In this document: positions 52,210-62,818 of the stretch, piece after piece | Position numbering within the stretch: the stretch's first letter is position 1 | Layout: each line of letters opens with the position of its first letter | Assembly (NCBI GenBank): GCA_039602395.1 | Contig: JBCNJP010000024.1 | Span: 1,872,060-1,936,059, forward strand | Source: Deinandra increscens subsp. villosa | Lineage: Eukaryota > Streptophyta > Magnoliopsida > Asterales > Asteraceae | Direction: 5' to 3' | DNA length: 64,000 nucleotides | Position numbers and translations under genes: made by a program | Notes under the pieces: generated by a model | The model's database searches: none | What the model saw: the letters and a program-made list of their open reading frames with translations, nothing else | Told to the model about the DNA's origin: nothing

Positions 52210-52944
52210 CACAAGGGAAGGGATTACTGGCTCGATGCGCAATAATCAAATAATAAAAATGATAAATGTTATATTGGTAAACAGTCTTCAAACGCCTGTT
52301 AAATGTCTTTTTGGTCAAGAGGATCTTATTGCTGTTGTTGTTGCCCATTTGTATGATCAACTGTCATTGATAATCAATTTCTCGTTTGGGTGTTGGGTTT
52401 TGATACCACTGCAATTCTAGTGGAAGCCGTCGATGATAATAATATTCTTTTTTCCTTTCTAAACGACCCATTTTATCAAGACGTGTTAGTTTCAAACGAA
52501 AATAACTGTTTTTCAAAATAAGTTGTTATGGCCGGTCACCAACGTAACAAAATCAAAAAAGATCATATAGCCCAAACAAATAGAGACTAATCTACCAACA
52601 GTATCATAATTTCACCTGCTATTTTACCTGTCCCACAAAAACATGTTTTCCTCTGTAGATTGATTATTAAGACTGCTGATTATCTTTTGACATAAGCTCA
52701 GTAAAATAGGCAGCAGCTTCATATTATTTATTCAAAACAGGAGATTACATCCTCCAACATAAGAGATTTTAAAGAAAATATCACATCACTACTACTTCAT
52801 GTTCTACATCAGTTCTCAAATCTAAATTTTCATCCTCTCATATCCTACAAGAACTTTGTCCTACAGATCAATCGATGGGTGGTCAATACAAACCAAAAAT
52901 CAAGATTAAGTTGATGGTGTGTGTAACCCAACTAAATATCTAAC
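51909..52944. other. Intergenic, no gene seen; contains a (GA)n tract
   Basis: AT-rich sequence between an LTR-like segment and the mTERF pseudogene. A (GA)n microsatellite of about 17 repeats is at 52173-52206. Nothing else recognised. Confidence 0.7.
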
Positions 52945-54654
52945 TTAACAAACATTTCTCACACTATCCATGTAGATCTCACAGAGCCCAAGTATGTCAT
53001 CCTCAAACCCTTGCAAGAATTCAAGAAACTTTAGTTCAGAATAAGATGCAACTGTTATAAGCATCGGCTTATCATCCACCAATTTCTTTTCTTTCAGATA
53101 CTCAACATCTTGTTCCTGGGAATAACCCTTTTGTTCAAACTAAAGGTAAAGAAACTATGGCATCTAATCAAATAAGCAGGCGTATACCCAATATCCTTCA
53201 TGAAAAACTCCAACTTTTCGCGTATATGTATATTGCCTTCGGATTTGTTCAAAAAATACAGTTGATTCCTACAACAAACCGATATCCAAATCAGACCAAC
53301 CAAAACCCTTGAAGATTTGCATCTTTTTCTCTATTTCTGAATCGGTAATGTATAAAGCAACACACACAGCATGTATAAAACCCCTTACATCACGCGAAAC
53401 CCCCAATTTTTCTTTGACATAATTCAGCCTATTTTCAAGTAGCTTCACGTCAGCCATAATACTCCTAGGGTTACTTAACATAAACTTTATAATCCTCTCA
53501 TTTGACAAACCAAGATTCTGCAATAACAAAGCATTTGTAGATAACCTTTTCATAGAAAAATTTGTGCATGATAACCTTTTCATAGAAAAATTTGTGCAAG
53601 ATAACCATCTTGATTTGTTGATGAATTCAACCACATTTTGATCATCAATCAGTAATCTTTTGAGAAGATTAACACCGGGAATGAGACGGGTGTGTAAACC
53701 GAACCCGAATAGATCCGGGTTCCGCTTAATGAGGACGACAAGATCCGACCCGGATAACCCGAGTTCTTGGAAAGCCCTAGCTTGAGTTCTAGGGTTCTGT
53801 CTGTTGCTATTTTAGTGTAATTAGGATTAAATATGACTTGATCGTGCTTATACTTTTTATCGTTCGGGTTCGGTGGTGCGGGGTAGTGCACGCCTGACCG
53901 ATAAAGTTTTAAGTAGAGAACCTCGAAGGGGGTTCCAAGGGGGCAACGCCCCCTTGGCGAGGGTTCGGGGGCAGCGCCCCCGAGAGAGCGGGGTCAAGGG
54001 GCGGCAGCCCCTCGCAGGGTCCATGGGGCAGAGCTTGGAAATTTTTTATTTCAGACACTTTGCTTCATTAAAATTGCATTAGAAGAAAGTTTTGTCCCGA
54101 AATTTACTTATAAATTTCTCAAGGACTGAAAGTGTAAATTATGAATTCAAAATACAAATAACTGCAATTGCAGTTATATGGACGCTCCATGCCCTAAATT
54201 CACGATCATACGCACATTTGCAATACGGTTCAAAATTCTACACTCTCAAAGATTCTCTAATTCATATTGTTCGTCTAGGTCGTATCCGACCGATAATCTC
54301 GAGTGAACCACGAGAATATTCGATCCGAAAGTGTTCACACGCTTTCTAGATAATCCAGGGCTGATTTCTAACACTGTCTGCTCTGCAAGTTAGGATTTGG
54401 GAGACAAAGGAGACGATTTCTTTGATCTGCCTAAGGTTTAATCCGTAATTTCTGAATGTGTTGAGGATTAAATCGGAATTAGAGGTGGATTTAAGATGGG
54501 TTAGGTTACCTTTGCAGGAGAGGGAGATGGCGTCTTGCTTTGAGAATCGAAAGGATTCGATGAGGTAATCGACGATGAGATGGCCTCCGTGAACGGTGGT
54601 GGAGTAGTGAAAACCGTGAGACCGGAACAAGGCTGAGATCCGGTAGGTGGTCAT
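52945..54654 (-). pseudogene. mTERF-family paralogue, degenerate
   Basis: Plant mTERF proteins are helical-repeat nucleic-acid-binding proteins imported into mitochondria or plastids. ATG on the minus strand at 54654 gives MTTYRISALFRSHGFHYST, then FSKQDAISLSCKGNL and LRQIKEIVSFVSQILTCRAD. A 572-bp LTR-like insertion follows, then RTLELK and, after a 1-nt frameshift, ARAFQELGLSGSDLVVLIKR, NPDLFGFGLHTRLIPGVNLL and FINKSRW. A 27-bp tandem duplication (CTNFSMKRLSCTNFSMKRL) and two more frameshifts (near 53271 and 53098) follow. The C-terminus EYLKEKKLVDDKPMLITVAS and LKFLEFLQGFEDD ends at the stop at 52945. It aligns along its whole length with the intact gene at 60118-61254, same strand, so it is a paralogue from a local duplication that died. 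Confidence 0.9.
53802..54373 (-). mobile_element. 572-bp solo-LTR-like insertion in the mTERF pseudogene
   Basis: Minus-strand ends TGTTAGAAATCAGCC and ATAGCAACA (TG...CA). Perfect 5-bp TSD, CTGTC on the plus strand, at 53797-53801 and 54374-54378. Removing it and one TSD restores TCRADRTLELK of the mTERF reading. Contains GGGGGCAACGCCCCCTTGG-type inverted GC blocks (53930-54030). Size and ends fit a Ty1/copia solo LTR left by LTR-LTR recombination. Confidence 0.85.
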
Positions 54655-54709
54655 GGTATGGTATGGAGAGACTCGAGCCGTAGACAAACTGAAATGGAGA
54701 TTTTATTTA

Positions 54710-54710
<1 letters not shown>

Positions 54711-54749
<39 letters not shown>
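54711..54749. repeat. (AT)n microsatellite
   Basis: About 19 AT dinucleotides between the mTERF pseudogene 5' end and Helitron-like repeats. Confidence 0.95.
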
Positions 54750-54754
<5 letters not shown>

Positions 54755-55541
54755 AGAAAAGTTTTTAGCACCACAATTTGTCATGTGGCACCACCACATT
54801 CATCCTCAACAATTTTTCCCGCCAATAAACATTCACAAGCGGATCTTCTAATTTTGGATATATATATATATCCACTATTTATTTGTTGTCTTGTAAATTA
54901 TTTAATAACAAATTAATTAATTACTTAATTTAATATGTAATATAGTTTATTAAGTTACATCTATCTATATCTATTTATACTCTATACTATATAATAAACA
55001 AAAAGTTTGGTCATAGTTTAATTAATAAAAAAAGACACTTGACATCACCACAAAATTTTGAATTAACCCGTGTAACACACGTAGATAAAAAACTAGTATA
55101 TAATAAAAGAAAAGTTTTTGGCACCACAATTTGTCATGTGGCACCACTACATACATCCTCAATAATTTTTCCCGCTATTAGACATTCACAAGCGAATCTT
55201 CTAATTTTGGATATATATATATCCACTATTTATTTATTGTCTTCTAAATTATTTAATAACCACTTATTTAATTACTTAATATAATATATACATCTATCTA
55301 TTTATATCAGCGGATCTTCTAATTTTGGATATATATATATCCACTATTTATTTATTGTCTTCTAAATTATTTAATAACCAATTATTTAATTACTTAATAT
55401 AATATATACATCTATCTATTTCTATCTATACTATATAATAAACAAAAAGTCTGGTCATATTTTTATTAATAAAAAAAAGACACTTGACATCACCATAAAA
55501 TTTGAATTAACCCGTTTAACACACTGGGATAAAAAAACTAG
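54750..55541 (+). mobile_element. Helitron-like sequences, duplicated
   Basis: A unit beginning AAAAGTTTTT(A/G)GCACCACA and continuing TTTGTCATGTGGCACCAC, AAGCGGATCTTCTAATTTTG and CCACTATTTATTTGTTGTC occurs at about 54757-54935 and 55107-55286, and in part at 55310-55410. Each is followed by TCTATACTATATAATAAAC...TTGAATTAACCCGT, a short palindrome (CGTGTAACACACG in the first), and an AAAAACTAGT end (CTAG at 55093-55096 and 55538-55541). A TC start, a 3' hairpin and a CTRR end before T are Helitron marks. No Rep/helicase gene. Precise ends are uncertain because of tandem nesting. Confidence 0.6.
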
Positions 55542-56130
55542 TTACCCATAAGAAAAAACATCACAAATTTTTAATTTTTAAAAATTTTTAATTTAAATTA
55601 GGCGTTTTTTTAAAGAGAATCTCACCGTAAAAACATCTTTTTTAACCGTTAAGCTACTCCTTTTTCTTTTTTTCTATAAAGTGCATAATTTTATTCATGT
55701 TTTGGTTCATCACTTCATCGTTTGAAAATGAATTATTAATTTATTGGTTTTAAAAAAGTTAATAAGTCATAAATAATGTTTGGTAAACTCAAAACCATTT
55801 TTTATTTTAGCTTTTTGTAAAATGTTAAAAACAATTTAGAAAAAATCAAAAAGAAACCTAGCTTTTGAAGTGCTTTTGGTTTTTTGATCATGCAATTACC
55901 ATAATACCCTTATTTAATTTTATATTCACCAAACCTTATACACAAATACCTCTTTTTAGTAATTTTACATACAAAATAAGCAATCTTACCATAAAAACTA
56001 ATACAAACATTTTTTTCAAACTCATTTTTTAAAAGTCATAAGTTACTAAGCACTTTTATCCAATGGCGAAGGTGTGGAGAGCTAGGGGGCTCCGGTTTTT
56101 TCGTCCAGTAGAACTAATCTCACGATTAAA
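55542..56130. other. AT-rich intergenic, no gene seen
   Basis: Homopolymeric A/T-rich sequence. The only notable point is a GGCGAAGGTGTGGAGAGC segment near 56065, just before the MULE-type insertion. Confidence 0.6.
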
Positions 56131-56139
56131 AAAATTATA

Positions 56140-57374
56140 GAGTAAATTACGGACTTAGTCACTTTGGTTTGGACTAATTTCACATATAGTCCTTAGTTTT
56201 CATTTATTACGGATTTAGTCCCAACCTTTTGACAAATTGTTGCAGATTTCGTCCCTGGCGTGGATGTCCCTTAAATTTTTTTGTTAATCTTTTTAAAATT
56301 ACACTGTTACACCTCCTTTAAATAAAAAATAAAAAAAGAAAAAAGAAAAGACTCCCCCCCCCCCCCTTGTCATCATCTGTCATCACCATCATATGTTCTG
56401 TTCACCATCACCACCATTTCTGTCTACCCCTGCAACGATGGATTCAACACAAATACCTATATCTCTTGTCTTTTCTCTACCACACAAATCACCTACCATC
56501 TTATCTATATACATACATAGGTACAGAGAAAGAAATCAACTAAGGAAGAAAAGAACATAAAAGGGAGAAAGAAAGAAGAAAAGAGAGAAAGGAGGGAGTC
56601 GGCCCTCTGTCGCCGATCTCTGGTCGTCCTCTGGTGACTCCACCAACCGGCAAACCTCCCTCCGATCGACTCACGACCTAACCCCCTCCTCCTTCTCTCG
56701 TCACTTCACCCAATGAACCCACCTCAACCGATGAACCCAGCACCTCTGTCCCTCCATTCTCCGACGAACGATGACCCCGACCTCGCTCCCTCCCTCTCTG
56801 TTCGAGCACCCCAGCAACCCCGACCTCGCTGCCTCTTCCTCATCGCCAACATCAACACCGTCGTAACCGTCGTGCCGGAATTTGAATATTACCAGTTGTT
56901 TTCTACTCTCCAGTACCGGGTCAAAGCTCGTCGGAATCGCCGACGTGAATCAGAGATGAGAAGGAAAGGGTTGCCGGTTGCTGGAGGTCGCGGGGGTCAG
57001 ATGGTCGACGGGAGCGGCGGTTGGTGGTCGTCGCCGCCTCTCTCCTTTCTTCTTCTTTCTTTCTTCTTTCTTCTCTTTTCTTTCTTTTTCTCTTCTTTAT
57101 TTTCTTCTTTTTCTGAGGAGATGATTTGAATAGGTTTTCAAGTTTTATGATTTTCTTTTTAGATTAGGTATTTATGTATACACTAATTAATGACAAGGGT
57201 ATAATGATCATTTAATATACACTTAAATGATTATTTTAACGTCCATTAGTCATAAGGACGATATCCGCAACGGTTTGTCACAAGGTTGGTTGGGACTAAA
57301 TCCGTAATAAATAAAAACTAAGGACTATATGTGAAATTCGTGCAAACCACAGGGACTAAATCCGTAATTTACTC
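56140..57374. mobile_element. MULE-type element 2 (1235 bp) with ~120-bp TIRs
   Basis: Perfect 9-bp TSD AAAATTATA (56131-56139 and 57375-57383). Ends GAGTAAATTACGGA and TCCGTAATTTACTC open inverted repeats that continue through ACTAAATCCGT and ACATATAGTCCTTAGTTTT to about 56260 and back from about 57255. The interior is C/T-rich with a CCCCCCCCCCCCC run (about 56346-56358). It contains a 138-codon ORF (56713-57129; ATG, then MNPPQPMNPAPLSLHSPTND) that looks compositional: Pro/Arg-rich, then a Phe/Leu/Ser tail from a TTCTTTCTT tract. No transposase; possibly a Pack-MULE with an unrecognised captured leader, but unproven. Confidence 0.88.
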
Positions 57375-57383
57375 AAAATTATA

Positions 57384-60117
57384 TATATTGAGAATCAATC
57401 CCTTGGATTATCGTCCCATGACTTATCGTCCTCGCAAAATTTTAGATCAAGCTTCGCCACTGCTTTTATCCAAAAGCATTTTTACACTCGAATAAGCACT
57501 TCGAAACATACCTAAAGTTAAAGTAGTAGAAGAAGTAGCAAGGAGTTGGCATAACAACAAACCAAAACGAAAACATAAATAGACAAGTACAAATTAAAAA
57601 AGACCTGATCATCCCAACCAAAATTGAAGGTCTTGGTCTGCTTTTCACACAAATGTAAGACCATGCTTTAAAATCTTCTAACAGCATAGCTGCACTGGTT
57701 TGAAAATTATACTATTTCTAACCGGCCATAAACAACAGCATGATGTCATAATGATCGCTTGGTGGAGTTTTTTGGTTTACTGTTAAAAAGTGTATTTCAA
57801 ATTCTCTTATATATGTGTATATTGGGTTGAAATTTTCTATTTAACTCGGTTATTTGTGTCTTTGTGCATGGGGCAATGTGAGGTAAAGCCCAGTTTCTAA
57901 TGGAGTATGGATCGAGTGTCGTTGTTTACTTGGTGCTCCGGTTGAAGGCCTAGAGCTTATAAAAGGAAAAGCGTTGTGAGGGTTTAGGGTTATCTGATCG
58001 TTTCTCAGTTGCGGCACTTGTGCATTCTCTCTCATTTAGGGTTTTGATCACCATGGACAATCCCCTTTTCTTTAGTGCTATTCTTTGATTGAATCGTTAC
58101 AGATTATCATAACGATGATCTGATTGTGTTGTAGTATCTTGTGTTGTTCATAGTTCTTTGTATCTTCATTTTGACTCTTCTCTTTTAAGGTAAATAGACC
58201 CGCGTTTTGACTTGTGTTTCTTTATCGTTATTATGTACTATAATCAATGATGTAAAAATCGAAATTAGACGACGCCTAGACGCTAATCGAAACTCTAAAG
58301 AGGAAATTTGGGCTATTTGGACCATTAATCGGGTTGGGGAAAAATCGAAAGAAAATCAATCTAGGCGGTGGCTAGGCTACAATTTTGGCCGAATTCGAGT
58401 ATTCCGACATCGATATAAGACGTCGGTGTTGCAATTCGCCGAAAATAAAAAAGAACCACATCGTCGAGAAGATGAGGAAGAAGGAAATATAGAAGCCGTT
58501 GTCGTACGTGTTGTTTTATACCTTTTTAGATTTGTAATCTTTTTTCTAAAATAATTTTAAATTTATTTGAATTCGAATGAGATATCTATTTCAAATTCAA
58601 ATTCAAATCGAGTTTATCAAATCTAGTTCAAATTCAAATTCAGGTTTTAAAAATTAAAATTCGAATAATTCAATTCGATTAATTCGAGTATTCAAAATTC
58701 GATTCATAAAACACCACTACTTGACATGTGAGGGAATCAGTGAGGTGACACCAAAAATAATAGATTTCTAGACTCATAAAATGAGTAAAACTACAGCGAG
58801 TTTAAGTCAAACTAGAATGACAACACTACTTGACATGTGAGGGAATCAGTTAGGTGACACCAAAAAGAGTGAATTTCTAGACTCATAAAACGAGTAAAAC
58901 TGCAGCGAGTTCAAGCCAAACTAGAATGACAACGCCTCTTTGAATATAAGATGGATAAACACTATAGTTTCTATGTTTGTGTCCTAGCCAACATATGTTA
59001 TATGGACACTTTTGTTGGAACTTTATGGTTACTTTGATCTTATATAATCTTATACGTTTTCCCAAGCTAAATAACATCAAATAAGAATTGCAAACAAGCA
59101 CCCCGCAACGTCCAGCCAGACCCTACGAGTTTTAAACTCTGAAAAAAGCTTCAAAAGTTACTCTATGCTCACCTCATATGTTTTGGAGTGGTGATGTGAA
59201 GAACACCCTCAAGAAAAATCATGACGTCAGGGTGACGACATCACAATTGCAAGAGAGACCCCATCTTTCTCTTCGAAATCTAAATGTATTTAAAAGTAAT
59301 AATAAAAACAGTTACAAATAAAACATGAGTATAACATAGTTCATACACAAAACAGATTGATATAGCAAAAAAAAAACGTCATACTAGAAGTTACTGGTAG
59401 AGTATGGGAGAATTGGACAAAGAAACTATTCTATATACTAGGAGACAAAGAGACTACTTTCGTTGAAGTCTGCTGAGACCCGAACTAAATAAGAGACGTT
59501 AATATGAGATTAACAAATAAAACACCAAGACTTTTACACAAGTACTGCAAAACAAATTAAAGAGGCCTATGTAATCCAGGTAGTAATATAAAGAAGGAAA
59601 TCAAAAATAAAAAGACATTTCTAAAAATAATAAAAATTACCAATCTAGCACTACATACAAGCAACATTGGGACATAGTATACACAGACTGCAGACCTTCA
59701 TATATCATAAATCAGTAATAGCCTAATATGGTGTTGGAATGCAGGCATCCATTCAATATTCACCACTCCATAACAAACTATTCATTACTAGAAAAGAATA
59801 AAATAAAAGTTCGTTGATGCTATGGGGAGACGTCCTTTCGTCGAAGAAACAAGAAACAAACCATAAATGTAACAATATTAAACAAATTCATCCCAGTAAC
59901 TTGTATTAACTAATATTAAGCCATTAATATTGACATAATTGTGAAAACTAAACTACAATATTCAAACTAATAAGAAGGCCTGCCATTCATACCAGATAAA
60001 AAGGGTCTTCAATTCTTCAATAGAAGCATAATGTACAAAGTAACTCAAACCCTTAAAATAATCAAATCATCCAATGCTTACAAGTCCTAACATTAAAGCA
60101 AAACAAGGGATTTGATT
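57384..60117. other. Intergenic, promoter-like and repeat-like pieces, no confirmed gene
   Basis: 57955-58055 looks like a plant promoter/5' UTR (CTTATAAAAGG, then AGGGTTTAGGG and CTCTCTCATTTAGGG), but the first ATG (58053) opens only 12 codons. 58250-58380 has ATTAGACGACGCCTAGACGC and CTAGGCGGTGGCTAGGC, repeat-like motifs common in plant DNA elements, followed by TTCGAAT-rich sequence to about 58705. The 115-codon ORF at 58207-58554 overlaps this repeat and is not credible. 59300-60117 is AT-rich 3' flank of the mTERF gene. Confidence 0.5.
58718..58930 (+). repeat. ~105-bp tandem duplication
   Basis: ACACCACTACTTGACATGTG and GACTCATAAAATGAGTAAAA sequences occur at 58712-58821 and again at 58823-58930, ending CAAACTAGAATGACAAC in both; a handful of differences. 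Confidence 0.8.
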
Positions 60118-61254
60118 TTACCTCTTGTGACTGACATAAGTTTCATACAAGCTAGGTAACTCATCTTCAAAACCACGCAAAAAATCTTGAAATTTTAATT
60201 CTGGATAATTAACAAGTGTAATAAGAGATTTGCTCCCTAATAACGTTCTCTCTTTCAAAACCTTCACTACTTCATTCCTAGGTTTCACTCGTTTCTCCAA
60301 ACTCAAGGAGAAAAGGCTAGGACAAGTAACTAAATAAGAAGGTGTGTATCCGAGCTCGTTCATAAAGAAACTTAACTTATCACGAATTGTGTCTTCTGAA
60401 AATGCAAAACAGGTAGGCTGGCGCTTAAACAAAATAGATAATCCCGCATCACTAAACCCAAAACTCTTGTAAACATCCATCTTCTTCTCCATACTCGATA
60501 TCCTATTGGAAGCAATGGCATGTAAACAACGAAAAAACACTTCAGAATCGCGCGAAACCCCCATTTTTCTCTCGACCCAGTTCAATTTGCTTGTCAGCCA
60601 TTGGGGTGGTTGGACAAAATGCATAGCATTTCTATGAACAAATTTCCCAATTTGCTCTTTTGAAAAACCATAACTCTGCAAAAGCACTACATTAGCAGAA
60701 TACATCCTTAAAGAACCAGATGATGAAAATAACCACCTTGATCTGTTAATAATTTCAACCACTTTTTCATCACTTCCTACAAGCATCCTAAGATAATCAA
60801 TAGTAGGCATGATTTTTGAATGCAAACCTAATTCGAATAAACTAGGGTTTCTCTTGAGAAGACTTGTTAGATCCGACGTGGACAGTCCGAGTTCGAGAAA
60901 AACCCTAATTTTGGGTTCTAGGGTTTGGTTGGCTTTGTATAATAGAACTCTAGGAACCCATGAGACTATGTCTTTGATCTGAGCGGAATCGAAACCGTTA
61001 TCATTGAGGATACGAACAACTGAATCGCAGTTTCGAGTTGTGGTTAAACGGCGTACCTTGGATGAGGAGGAAATGGCGGATTCTTTGGAGAATTTGAGTG
61101 TGTTGATGAGGTAATCAATGAATTCGGCTTTTATAGCAGCGGATGAAGATTCATCAATGGATGATGTCTTTGTTGCTGTTGAGTAAAACAGTTGAGATCT
61201 GTAGTGGCATTTTGAGAAAAGCTCTCGCCGGAGATGGCTACGGAGGAAGAACAT
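60118..61254 (-). CDS. mTERF-family organellar transcription termination factor-like protein (378 aa), intact
   Basis: Plant mTERF proteins act in mitochondria or chloroplasts, binding organellar DNA or RNA and affecting transcription, splicing or ribosome assembly; the target of this one cannot be told. The ATG at 61254 opens MFFLRSHLRRELFSKCHYRS, an Arg-rich, acid-poor start typical of an organelle (probably mitochondrial) transit peptide. Helical mTERF repeats fill residues ~55-360: FIDYLINTLKFSKESAISSS, LNDNGFDSAQIKDIVSWVPR, LELGLSTSDLTSLLKRNPSL, VLLQSYGFSKEQIGKFVHRN, YKSFGFSDAGLSILFKRQPT, FFMNELGYTPSYLVTCPSLF, and a C-terminus LKFQDFLRGFEDELPSLYET. Single exon and ~380 aa are usual for the expanded plant subfamily. 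The dead paralogue at 52945-54654 lies 5.5 kb away on the same strand. No frameshift or stop seen. Confidence 0.93.
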   Translation of the reverse strand: MFFLRSHLRRELFSKCHYRSQLFYSTATKTSSIDESSSAAIKAEFIDYLINTLKFSKESAISSSSKVRRLTTTRNCDSVVRILNDNGFDSAQIKDIVSWVPRVLLYKANQTLEPKIRVFLELGLSTSDLTSLLKRNPSLFELGLHSKIMPTIDYLRMLVGSDEKVVEIINRSRWLFSSSGSLRMYSANVVLLQSYGFSKEQIGKFVHRNAMHFVQPPQWLTSKLNWVERKMGVSRDSEVFFRCLHAIASNRISSMEKKMDVYKSFGFSDAGLSILFKRQPTCFAFSEDTIRDKLSFFMNELGYTPSYLVTCPSLFSLSLEKRVKPRNEVVKVLKERTLLGSKSLITLVNYPELKFQDFLRGFEDELPSLYETYVSHKR

Positions 61255-62188
61255 CTTAGCGAGACGAGGAGATAAAGAGCCACAGAAGTGGGTTTTTTAA
61301 CCTTTGTATGTATCCGATGAGTAAAATTGCATTTCGGAACCTCTGAGAGAGTATTCATAGTCAATTCTCTTAATGGGTCACAATCCATTTCCGGGTCACA
61401 ATCCATTTCGTGGTCACAATCCTATCTATAACGAGTGTGATTGTAAACTGTAAACTTTAAGGTGTAGTTATAAATGGATGTGAGTTTGTAAACTGTAAAA
61501 TTTAAGATGTAGTTGTAAATGGATGTGAGTAGAAAAAAATATATTTAAGGAAAAATTTACTAAATGGCTATATTTAAGGAAACATTTAGTAAATCTGTAA
61601 AATTTAAGGTTTGAATAGATAGAAAATATAATGATAAAGGTATTAAAAAATATTATTTAATTGTGGTTGTGAGTGAAGGAGAGAGAAAAATTAATGATAA
61701 ATATATAAATTATAGGGATAAAGATAGAGAATGGGCTGTGAATGCTCCTGGACACCCTAGAATCCAAATTGTCACCTTAATACGGATCATTTTGACTAAA
61801 ACGTTCCGTTTTGAGTAAAACAAAGTCGTCAATCAATGCTAAATACAAGGTTTGTCCACCTACCACCGTATACGGTATTACTTAATACGGCACCGTATAG
61901 ACTTGTTTTATATGACTTCTCCCCCACCCACAATCTCATACAACGTTTTGAGACGATTCTTTGTTTTCTTTATTGGATTCTTATATCCCACACCTTCGTT
62001 ACATTTAAGATTTTACCCAACACTCATCGCATATATCCTTGAGGATTAATCATGTCGTAGTACGATTTAATCTTCGGTGGAGACATCTTCTTCTGACCGA
62101 CTTAATTGGGTTCCAGAAACAACCCAGGTATGATAATAAAATTATTTATCAAAGTGTTTATTTATCAAAATTATTATGATTAAAAGTG

Positions 62189-62196
<8 letters not shown>
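61255..62196. other. 5' flank of mTERF gene; intergenic, no gene seen
   Basis: Contains GGGTCACAATCCATTTC repeated two to three times (61375-61420), a duplicated GTAAACTGTAAA(A/C)TTTAAG(G/A)TGTAGTT segment (61444-61520), and AT-rich sequence. No TATA box stands out near the mTERF ATG on the minus strand. Confidence 0.6.

Positions 62197-62240
<44 letters not shown>
62197..62240. repeat. (TA)n microsatellite
   Basis: About 20 TA dinucleotides ending at the Helitron-like terminus at 62243. Confidence 0.95.
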
Positions 62241-62242
<2 letters not shown>

Positions 62243-62272
62243 CTAGGATAGAACCCGTATGCTATACGGGTT
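62243..62272 (-). mobile_element. Helitron-like 3' terminus
   Basis: On the minus strand a 9-bp stem (AACCCGTAT / ATACGGGTT, 3-nt loop, 62252-62272) is followed by CTATC and CTAG, then T. Hairpin plus CTRR before T is the Helitron 3' end, and it sits at an AT dinucleotide of a (TA)n tract, a favoured target. The element body would extend to higher coordinates; I could not find its 5' TC end. Confidence 0.6.
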
Positions 62273-62689
62273 GAACCATTAAAAATATATATAATTAATA
62301 ATTCATGCATATTCTTCTTATTACCAGAATAACATATTACATTATATTTGATAAAAAACTAAAGTTATAATTCATAATATGGTATTGGTGACTTTACTTT
62401 CTTTATCAAAAAAAATATTTTTAGGGCATGTCTCTACTTGTATATTTGGAAAATGCAAGATAAACGTAATCATGTTTAAAAAACAATCGAACCCTCAATA
62501 GCGACTAACATTAATTATGAATTGACAAACTTGAGACTTTAAGTCTTTATAGAAAGTTAGATAAGTATAAAGTTTTACCGAAATTATAATGATCACTTTC
62601 TAATTGTTGAGTATAAAATCTAAATTATAATCAAAAGATTATAATGTTATCAAGAAAAAATGTTATGTTGCTATATAATTCCATAAATA

Positions 62690-62818
62690 TAAATAAGATG
62701 TAAATTAATATATGGTTGTCATAATTCCATAAATATAAATAATAGTTTAAAAATTATTTTTATATAAAAATAAGATGTAAATTAATATATGGTTGTCATA
62801 ATTCCATAAATATAAATA
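62690..62818 (+). repeat. ~77-bp tandem repeat
   Basis: GATGTAAATTAATATATGG then TTGTCATAATTCCATAAATA occurs at about 62697-62740 and 62774-62817; a partial earlier copy of the CCATAAATATAAATAAGATG part is near 62681. Confidence 0.8.

Noticed and set aside
58022..58090. Possible first exon of a housekeeping gene (promoter-like CTTATAAAAGG and ATGGACAATCCCC)
   Set aside because: The ATG opens only 12 codons and no splice donor with recognisable coding sequence follows.
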